Shown: one piece after another, positions 58,236-64,000 of the stretch
Layout of the letters: each line of letters starts with the position of its first letter
How positions within the stretch are numbered: the first letter of the stretch is position 1
Notes under the pieces: model-generated
The model's database searches: none
Seen by the model: only the letters and a program-made list of their open reading frames with translations
Told to the model about the DNA's origin: nothing
Assembly (NCBI RefSeq): GCF_001113365.1
Contig: NZ_CKYA01000005.1
Coordinates: 96,781 to 160,780 of the forward strand
Direction of reading: 5' to 3'
DNA: 64,000 bases
Source of the DNA: Streptococcus pneumoniae
GTDB lineage: Bacteria; Bacillota; Bacilli; Lactobacillales; Streptococcaceae
Translations under genes and position numbers: made by a program

Positions 58236-59496
58236 ATTCTTAATTATTTTGTTGCTACCGAGTTTTTTGACCATTTCAAAAGTCGTTAGCACAGAAAAAG
58301 AAGTAGTCTATACTTCGAAAGAAATTTATTACCTTTCACAATCTGACTTTGGTATTTATTTTAGAGAAAAATTAAGTTCTCCCACGGTTTATGGAGAGAT
58401 CCCTGTCTATGCGAATGAAGATTTAGTAGTGGAATCTGGAAAATTGACTCCCAAAACAAGTTTTCAAATAACTGAGTGGCGCTTAAATAAACAAGGAATT
58501 CCGGTATTTAAGCTATCAAATCATCAATTTATAGCTGCGGACAAACGATTTTTATATGATCAGTCAGAGGTGACTCCAACAATCAAAAAAGTATGGTTAG
58601 AATCTGATTTTAAACTGTACAATAGTCCTTATGATTTAAAAGAAGTGAAATCATCCTTATCAGCTTATTCACAAGTATCAATTGACAAGATAATGTTTGT
58701 AGAAGGAAGAGAATTTCTACATATTGATCAGGCTGGATGGGTAGATAAGGAATCAACTTCTGAAGAAGATAATCGGATGAGTAAAGTTCAAGAAATGTTA
58801 TCGGAAAAATACCAGAAAGATTCTTTCTCTATTTATGTTAAGCAACTGACTACTGGAAAAGAAGCTGGTATCAATCAAGATGAAAAGATGTATGCAGCTA
58901 GTGTTTTGAAACTCCCTTATCTCTATTATGCGCAAGAAAAAATAAATGAGGGTCTTTATCAGTTAGACACGACTGTAAAATATGTATCTGCAGTCAATGA
59001 TTTTCCAGGTTCTTATAAACCAGAGGGAAGTGGTAGTCTTCCTAAAAAAGAGGATAATAAAGAGTATTCTCTCAAGGACTTAATCACAAAAGTATCTAAA
59101 GAATCGGATAATGTAGCTCATAATTTATTGGGATATTACATTTCAAATCAATCTGATGCCACATTCAAGTCTAGGATGTCTGCTATTATGGGAGATGATT
59201 GGGATCCAAAAGAAAAATTGATTTCTTCTAAAATGGCTGGGAAAGTCATGGAAGCTATTTATAACCAAAATGGATTTGTATTGGATTCTTTGACTAAAAC
59301 AGATTTTGATAATCAGAGAATTGCCAAAGGTGTTTCTGTTAAAGTAGCTCATAAAATTGGAGATGCGGATGAATTTAAGCATGATACGGGTGTTGTCTAT
59401 GCAGATTCTCCATTTATTCTTTCTATTTTCACTAAGAATTCTGATTATGATACAATTTCTCAGATAGCCAAGGATGTTTATGAGGTTCTAAAATGA
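58228..59496 (+). CDS. Secreted serine hydrolase, class A beta-lactamase-like
   Basis: Protein of 422 residues. Signal peptide or membrane anchor (about 1-20), N-terminal SH3-like/GW-like repeats (about 25-175), then a beta-lactamase-like domain with S225-x-x-K228 (SVLK), SDN at 293-295 and HKIG in place of KTG. The overall fold suggests a penicillin-interacting or peptidoglycan-related enzyme; hydrolysis of beta-lactams is not implied. The start at 58228 follows AAGGAAAGGA; an in-frame ATG 23 codons earlier lies inside the preceding small gene. It overlaps tilS by 4 bp. Confidence 0.85.
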   Translation: MRKFLIILLLPSFLTISKVVSTEKEVVYTSKEIYYLSQSDFGIYFREKLSSPTVYGEIPVYANEDLVVESGKLTPKTSFQITEWRLNKQGIPVFKLSNHQFIAADKRFLYDQSEVTPTIKKVWLESDFKLYNSPYDLKEVKSSLSAYSQVSIDKIMFVEGREFLHIDQAGWVDKESTSEEDNRMSKVQEMLSEKYQKDSFSIYVKQLTTGKEAGINQDEKMYAASVLKLPYLYYAQEKINEGLYQLDTTVKYVSAVNDFPGSYKPEGSGSLPKKEDNKEYSLKDLITKVSKESDNVAHNLLGYYISNQSDATFKSRMSAIMGDDWDPKEKLISSKMAGKVMEAIYNQNGFVLDSLTKTDFDNQRIAKGVSVKVAHKIGDADEFKHDTGVVYADSPFILSIFTKNSDYDTISQIAKDVYEVLK

Positions 59497-60770
59497 GGGA
59501 ACAAGATTTTTTAAATCATTTTCTCAAGAAGGGATATTTCAAAAATCATACTAAGGTGGTGCTAGCTCTTTCTGGTGGGTTAGATTCTATGTTTCTATTT
59601 AAGGTATTATCTACTTATCAAAAAGAGTTAGAAATTGAACTGATTTTAGCACATGTGAATCATAAGCAGAGAGTAGAATCAGATTGGGAAGAAAAGGAAT
59701 TAAGGAAGTTAGCTGTTGAAGCTAGACTTCCTATTTATGTCAGCAATTTTTCAGGAGAATTTTCAGAAGCGCGTGCACGAAATTTTCGTTATGATTTTTT
59801 TCAAGAGGTCATGAAAAAGACAGGTGCGACAGCTTTAGTCACTGCCCACCATGCGGATGATCAGGTGGAAACGATTTTGATGCGTTTGATTCGAGGCACT
59901 CGTTTGCGCTATCTATCAGGAATTAAGGAGAAGCAAGTAGTCGGAGAGATAGAAATCATTCGTCCCTTCTTGCATTTTCAGAAAAAAGACTTTCCACCAA
60001 TTTTTCACTTTGAAGATACATCAAATAAGGAAAATCATTATTTTCGTAATCGTATTCGAAATTCTTACTTACCAGAATTAGAAAAAGAAAATCCTCGATT
60101 TAGAGATGCAATCTTAAGTATAGGAAATGAAATTTTAGATTATGACTTAGCTATAGCTGAATTATCTAACAATATTGATGTGGAAGATTTACAGCAGTTA
60201 TTTTCTTATTCTGAGTCTACACAAAGAGTTTTACTCCAAACTTATCTGAATTGTTTTCCAGATTTGAATCTTACAAAAGCTCAGTTTGATGAAGTTCGAC
60301 AGATTTTAAAAACTAAAAGTCAGTATCGTCATCCACTTAAAAATGGCTATGAATTGATAAAAGAATACCAACATTTTCAGATTTGTAAAATCGGTCCTCA
60401 GGCTGATGAAAAGGAAGATGAACTTGTGTTACACTATCAAAATCAGGTATCTTATCAAGGATATTTATTTTCCTTTGGACTTCCTTTAGAAGGTGAATCA
60501 ATTCAACAAATACTTGTTTCACGCGAAACATCCATACACATTCGTCATCGAAAACCTGGAGATGTTTTGATTCAAAATGGGCATAGAAAGAAACTCAGAC
60601 GTTTATTTATTGATTTGAAAATCCCTATGGAAAAGCGAAAATCTGCTCTTATTATTGAGCAATTTGGAGAAATTGTCTCAATTTTGGGAATTGCGACCAG
60701 TAATTTGAGTAAAAACACGAAAAATGATATAATGAACACTGTACTTTATATAGAAAAAATAGATAGGTAA
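59493..60770 (+). CDS. tilS: tRNA(Ile)-lysidine synthase
   Basis: N-type ATP-pyrophosphatase of 425 residues that converts C34 of tRNA-Ile(CAU) to lysidine. The PP-loop SGGLDS is at 27-32, with HHADDQVET downstream, and a C-terminal lysidine synthetase domain (RHRKPGD, KKLRRLFIDLKIP). It carries a parS-like site (60515-60530) and, near its 3' end, a promoter for hpt. Confidence 0.96.
   Translation: MREQDFLNHFLKKGYFKNHTKVVLALSGGLDSMFLFKVLSTYQKELEIELILAHVNHKQRVESDWEEKELRKLAVEARLPIYVSNFSGEFSEARARNFRYDFFQEVMKKTGATALVTAHHADDQVETILMRLIRGTRLRYLSGIKEKQVVGEIEIIRPFLHFQKKDFPPIFHFEDTSNKENHYFRNRIRNSYLPELEKENPRFRDAILSIGNEILDYDLAIAELSNNIDVEDLQQLFSYSESTQRVLLQTYLNCFPDLNLTKAQFDEVRQILKTKSQYRHPLKNGYELIKEYQHFQICKIGPQADEKEDELVLHYQNQVSYQGYLFSFGLPLEGESIQQILVSRETSIHIRHRKPGDVLIQNGHRKKLRRLFIDLKIPMEKRKSALIIEQFGEIVSILGIATSNLSKNTKNDIMNTVLYIEKIDR
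60515..60530. promoter_or_regulatory. parS-like site inside tilS
   Basis: TGTTTCACGCGAAACA differs from the 16-bp parS consensus at one position (C for T). It lies about 23 kb from dnaA on the opposite side to the other two sites. Confidence 0.75.
60705..60733 (+). promoter_or_regulatory. hpt-ftsH promoter inside tilS
   Basis: TTGAGT (60705-60710) and TATAAT (60728-60733) with a 17-bp spacer and a TGn extension, 41 bp before the hpt ATG. Confidence 0.75.
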
Positions 60771-60774
60771 AAAA

Positions 60775-61317
60775 ATGTTAGAAAACGATATTAAAAAAAT
60801 CCTCGTTTCACACGATGAAATTACAGAAGCTGCTAAAAAATTAGGTGCTCAACTCACTAAAGACTATGCAGGAAAAAATCCAATTTTAGTTGGGATTTTA
60901 AAAGGATCTATTCCTTTTATGGCTGAATTGGTCAAACATATCGACACTCATATTGAAATGGACTTCATGATGGTTTCTAGCTATCATGGTGGAACAGCAA
61001 GTAGCGGTGTGATCAATATTAAGCAAGATGTAACTCAAGACATCAAAGGAAGACATGTTTTATTTGTAGAAGATATCATTGATACAGGTCAAACTTTGAA
61101 GAATTTGCGAGATATGTTTATTGCAAGAGATGCAGCTTCTGTTAAGATTGCAACCTTATTGGATAAACCAGAGGGACGTGTTGTAGAAATTGAGGCAGAC
61201 TATACCTGCTTTACTATCCCAAATGAGTTTGTAGTAGGTTATGGTTTAGATTACAAAGAAAATTATCGTAACCTTCCTTATGTTGGAGTATTGAAAGAAG
61301 AAGTATATTCAAATTAG
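60775..61317 (+). CDS. hpt: Hypoxanthine phosphoribosyltransferase
   Basis: Purine-salvage enzyme of 180 residues that converts hypoxanthine or guanine with PRPP to IMP or GMP. The PRPP motif VLFVEDIIDTGQTL (about 99-112) and the flexible loop MMVSSYHGGTASSG are present. It lies between tilS and ftsH as in many Firmicutes. The ribosome binding site is weak (AGGTAAAAAA). Confidence 0.96.
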   Translation: MLENDIKKILVSHDEITEAAKKLGAQLTKDYAGKNPILVGILKGSIPFMAELVKHIDTHIEMDFMMVSSYHGGTASSGVINIKQDVTQDIKGRHVLFVEDIIDTGQTLKNLRDMFIARDAASVKIATLLDKPEGRVVEIEADYTCFTIPNEFVVGYGLDYKENYRNLPYVGVLKEEVYSN

Positions 61318-61332
61318 AAAGAACAATTTTTA

Positions 61333-63291
61333 ATGAAAAAACAAAATAATGGTTTAATTAAAAATCCATTTCTATGGTTATTACTTATTTTTTTCCTAGT
61401 TACAGCTTACCAGTATTTTAGTACAGGTAGTGTTGCAGGGAAAAGTGAGCAAATTAATTATACAGAATTGGTAAAAGAAATTACCGATGACAATGTAAAA
61501 GAATTGACTTACCAACCAAATGGCAGTGTTATCGAAGTTTCGGGTGTTTATAAAAATCCTAAAACAAGTAAAGAAGAAACAGGCATTCAGTTCTTTTCTC
61601 CTTCTGCTACAACAGTAGAGAAATTTTCAAGTATTATTCTTCCTTCAGATACTACAGTATCAGAATTGCAAAAGCTTGCTTCTGACCATAAAGCAGAAGT
61701 AACTGTTAAGCATGAAAGTTCAAGTGGTATGTGGATTAATCTACTCGTATCCATTGTGCCATTTGGAATTCTATTCTTCTTCCTATTCTCTATGATGGGA
61801 AATATGGGAGGAGGAAATGGCCGTAACCCGATGAGTTTTGGACGTAGTAAGGCTAAAGCCGCAAATAAAGAAGATATTAAAGTAAGATTTTCAGATGTTG
61901 CTGGAGCTGAAGAAGAAAAACAAGAACTAGTTGAAGTTGTTGAATTCTTAAAAGATCCAAAACGATTTACGAAACTTGGAGCCCGTATTCCAGCAGGTGT
62001 TCTTTTGGAGGGACCTCCAGGAACAGGTAAAACTTTGCTTGCTAAGGCAGTAGCCGGAGAAGCAGGTGTTCCATTCTTTAGCATTTCAGGTTCTGACTTT
62101 GTAGAAATGTTTGTCGGAGTTGGAGCTAGTCGTGTTCGCTCTCTTTTTGAAGATGCCAAAAAAGCAGCACCAGCTATTATCTTTATCGATGAAATTGATG
62201 CTGTTGGACGTCAACGTGGAGTCGGTCTCGGCGGAGGTAATGATGAACGTGAGCAAACCTTGAACCAACTTTTGATTGAGATGGATGGTTTTGAGGGAAA
62301 TGAAGGGATTATTGTCATCGCTGCGACAAACCGTTCAGATGTACTTGACCCTGCCCTTCTGCGCCCAGGACGTTTTGATAGAAAAGTCTTGGTTGGTCGC
62401 CCTGATGTTAAAGGTCGTGAAGCAATCTTGAAAGTTCATGCTAAGAACAAGCCTTTAGCAGAAGATGTTGATTTGAAATTAGTGGCTCAACAAACTCCAG
62501 GCTTTGTTGGTGCTGATTTGGAAAATGTCTTGAATGAAGCGGCTTTAGTTGCTGCTCGTCGCAATAAATCGATAATTGATGCCTCAGATATTGATGAAGC
62601 AGAAGATAGAGTTATTGCTGGACCTTCTAAGAAAGATAAGACAGTTTCACAAAAAGAACGAGAATTGGTTGCTTACCATGAGGCAGGACATACCATTGTT
62701 GGTCTAGTCTTGTCGAATGCTCGCGTTGTCCATAAGGTTACAATTGTACCACGTGGCCGTGCAGGTGGTTACATGATTGCACTTCCTAAAGAAGATCAAA
62801 TGCTTCTATCTAAAGAAGATATGAAAGAGCAATTAGCTGGCTTAATGGGTGGACGTGTAGCTGAAGAAATTATCTTTAATGTCCAAACTACAGGAGCTTC
62901 AAACGACTTTGAACAAGCGACACAAATGGCGCGTGCAATGGTTACAGAGTACGGTATGAGTGAAAAACTTGGCCCAGTACAATATGAAGGAAACCATGCT
63001 ATGTTTGGGGCACAGAGTCCTCAAAAATTAATTTCAGAACAAACAGCTTATGAAATTGACGAAGAGGTTCGTTCATTATTGAATGAAGCACGAAATAAAG
63101 CTGCTGAAATTATTCAGTCAAATCGTGAAACTCACAAGTTGATTGCAGAAGCATTATTGAAATACGAAACATTGGATAGTACACAAATTAAATCTCTCTA
63201 TGAAACAGGAAAGATGCCTGAAACAGTAGAAGAGGAATCTCATGCACTATCCTATGATGAAGTAAAGTCAAAAATGAATGACGAAAAATAA
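61333..63291 (+). CDS. ftsH: ATP-dependent zinc metalloprotease FtsH
   Basis: Membrane AAA+ protease of 652 residues: transmembrane helices at about 12-28 and 134-154, Walker A GPPGTGKT at 227-234, Walker B IIFIDEIDA, SRH region (ATNRSDVLDPALLRPGRFDR), and zinc motif HEAGH at 449-453. It degrades membrane and short-lived regulatory proteins. Co-transcribed with hpt; ends in a strong terminator before comX. Confidence 0.97.
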   Translation: MKKQNNGLIKNPFLWLLLIFFLVTAYQYFSTGSVAGKSEQINYTELVKEITDDNVKELTYQPNGSVIEVSGVYKNPKTSKEETGIQFFSPSATTVEKFSSIILPSDTTVSELQKLASDHKAEVTVKHESSSGMWINLLVSIVPFGILFFFLFSMMGNMGGGNGRNPMSFGRSKAKAANKEDIKVRFSDVAGAEEEKQELVEVVEFLKDPKRFTKLGARIPAGVLLEGPPGTGKTLLAKAVAGEAGVPFFSISGSDFVEMFVGVGASRVRSLFEDAKKAAPAIIFIDEIDAVGRQRGVGLGGGNDEREQTLNQLLIEMDGFEGNEGIIVIAATNRSDVLDPALLRPGRFDRKVLVGRPDVKGREAILKVHAKNKPLAEDVDLKLVAQQTPGFVGADLENVLNEAALVAARRNKSIIDASDIDEAEDRVIAGPSKKDKTVSQKERELVAYHEAGHTIVGLVLSNARVVHKVTIVPRGRAGGYMIALPKEDQMLLSKEDMKEQLAGLMGGRVAEEIIFNVQTTGASNDFEQATQMARAMVTEYGMSEKLGPVQYEGNHAMFGAQSPQKLISEQTAYEIDEEVRSLLNEARNKAAEIIQSNRETHKLIAEALLKYETLDSTQIKSLYETGKMPETVEEESHALSYDEVKSKMNDEK

Positions 63292-63295
63292 CCCA

Positions 63296-63319
63296 AAGAG
63301 AGGCAAGACCTCTCTTTTT
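63296..63319 (+). terminator. Terminator after ftsH
   Basis: GAGAGG-CAAGA-CCTCTC then T5, five bases past the ftsH stop codon. Confidence 0.92.
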
Positions 63320-63321
63320 GT

Positions 63322-63396
63322 GCAGTTGAGGAGCTAAAGGGTGCAGAATGGATGAAATGTGCCAAAAGTGTTTCTGAATCTGTTAGACTGTATCTA
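63322..63396 (+). promoter_or_regulatory. comX promoter with ComE-type direct repeats
   Basis: GCAGTTGAG (63322-63330) and GCAGAATGG (63343-63351) are separated by exactly 12 bp, the ComE layout. The second repeat is poor, as expected for a late-responding, high-threshold site. Candidate -10 sequences lie at 63384-63396 (TAGACT/TATCTA). Confidence 0.78.
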
Positions 63397-63410
63397 GAAA
63401 GGGGAAGATT

Positions 63411-63890
63411 ATGCTTAAAAAAATGTATGAAGAAGTCCAAGGAATTGTATACAAGTGTAGAAATGAATATTACCTTCATTTGTGGGAGCTATCGGATTGG
63501 AACCAAGAGGGTATGATTTGCTTACATGAATTGATTAGTAGAGAAGAAGGACTAGTAGACGATATTCCACGTTTAAGGAAATATTTCAAAACCAAGTTTC
63601 GAAATCGAATTTTAGACTATATCCGTAAACAAGAAAGCTACAAACGAAGATATAATAAAGAACTTTATGAAGAAGTGGGTGATATAAGTCATCGTATAAG
63701 TGAGGGCGGTCTGTGGCTAGATGATTATTATTTCTTTCATGAAACACTAAGAGATTATAGAAACAAACAAAGTAAAGAGAAACAAGAAGAACTAGAACGC
63801 GTCTTAAGAAATGAACGCTTCCGAGGTCGTCAAAGAGTATTAAGAGACTTACGTATTGTGTTTAAAGAGTTTGACATCCGTACTCATTAG
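63411..63890 (+). CDS. comX: Competence sigma factor ComX (SigX)
   Basis: Alternative sigma factor of 159 residues directing RNA polymerase to cin-box (TACGAATA) promoters of late competence genes, such as comFA in this window. Region 2-like (LHLWELSDWNQEGMICLHELI) and region 4-like C-terminal parts are visible and closely match pneumococcal ComX as I recall it. AAAGGGGAA lies about 6 nt upstream. Two ComE-type repeats precede it. Mitis-group genomes usually have two copies; only one is in the window. Confidence 0.97.
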   Translation: MLKKMYEEVQGIVYKCRNEYYLHLWELSDWNQEGMICLHELISREEGLVDDIPRLRKYFKTKFRNRILDYIRKQESYKRRYNKELYEEVGDISHRISEGGLWLDDYYFFHETLRDYRNKQSKEKQEELERVLRNERFRGRQRVLRDLRIVFKEFDIRTH

Positions 63891-63928
63891 GAGTTCATGC
63901 AAAAAAATAAAAAAATTTAAAAAAGGTG

Positions 63929-63956
63929 TTGACAAAGTTTGAAAAGCCTGTATAAT
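63929..63956 (+). promoter_or_regulatory. Promoter of the tRNA-Glu at the right edge
   Basis: Perfect TTGACA (63929-63934) and TATAAT (63951-63956) with a 16-bp spacer, 25 bp before the tRNA. Strong, stable-RNA type. Confidence 0.85.
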
Positions 63957-63981
63957 AGTAAGAGTTGAAAATAACAACTCT

Positions 63982-64000
63982 GGTCCGTTGGTCAAGGGGT
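63982..64000 (+). tRNA. tRNA-Glu (5' part, cut by the window edge)
   Basis: GGTCCGTTGGTCAAGGGGT equals the first 19 bases of the tRNA-Glu at 32190-32261, behind a strong promoter. The rest, including the anticodon, is outside the window. Confidence 0.88.

Noticed and set aside
1..64000. CRISPR array or cas genes
   Set aside because: No set of regularly spaced identical repeats with unique spacers, and no cas-like proteins. The repeats at 42211-42600 are too few and imperfect.
1..64000. BOX and RUP repeats or insertion sequences
   Set aside because: I looked for the familiar pneumococcal BOX and RUP ends and for transposase genes in the intergenic regions and did not recognise any.

Overview
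The window looks like the replication-origin region of a Mitis-group Streptococcus (S. mitis / S. oralis / S. pneumoniae cluster). The evidence is gene order and content: htrA-parB-oriC-dnaA-dnaN-ychF-pth-mfd-...-tilS-hpt-ftsH-comX-tRNA-Glu on one side, and rlmH-tRNA-Arg-comCDE-tRNA-Glu-tRNA-Asn on the other, with AT-rich sequence and pneumococcus-like ComE, PcsB and HtrA proteins. It is not obviously S. pneumoniae: the pheromone differs from CSP-1 and CSP-2 as I remember them, and there is an acyl-CoA dehydrogenase / 3-hydroxyacyl-CoA dehydrogenase / thiolase operon that I do not expect beside hpf in pneumococcus.

Layout. (1) 0.3-3.7 kb, minus strand: a three-gene fatty-acyl or butanoyl-CoA operon with a cre-like site. 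(2) 4.2-6.8 kb, minus: hpf and the late-competence genes comFC-comFA; a divergent yigZ, then cysK. (3) 8.8-20 kb, minus: tsf, rpsB, pcsB, mreD, mreC, the ECF transporter core (ecfT-ecfA2-ecfA1), pgsA, rodZ and two M16-type peptidases, i.e. translation plus cell-envelope genes. (4) 20-32 kb: yaaA-recF, guaB, trpS, an ABC-F protein, a large YfhO-type membrane protein, and a YhgE/Pip membrane protein divergent from its probable TetR regulator. (5) 32-35.3 kb: comCDE quorum sensing between tRNA genes, and rlmH. (6) 35.4-40.6 kb: htrA, parB, bipartite oriC around dnaA, dnaN, and a DUF951 gene. Three parS-like sites (15.9, 27.1, 60.5 kb) flank the origin.

(7) 40.63-52.12 kb: an integrated element of about 11.5 kb bounded by a 15-bp direct repeat. 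It carries a tyrosine integrase, divergent CI-like and Cro-like regulators with three shared operators, three antirepressor-type proteins (Rha, HTH/BRO-N, KilA-N), a replication initiator and a DnaC-like loader, small phage proteins, a DUF1492 protein and an ArpU-like regulator. I see no terminase, capsid, tail or lysis genes, so it resembles a phage satellite (PICI-like). It sits in the ychF promoter, and its right end appears to rebuild that promoter. Its non-coding DNA holds iteron-like repeats, tandem hairpins and several short promoter-terminator units not explained by genes.

(8) 52.1-64 kb, plus strand: ychF, pth, mfd, rqcP-like, divIC, a 40-aa ORF, a serine-hydrolase gene, tilS, hpt, ftsH and comX, ending in the first 19 bases of a tRNA-Glu. 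The competence circuit is largely present: ComC/D/E sense pheromone, ComE-type repeats precede comC and comX, and ComX would read the cin-box in front of comFA.
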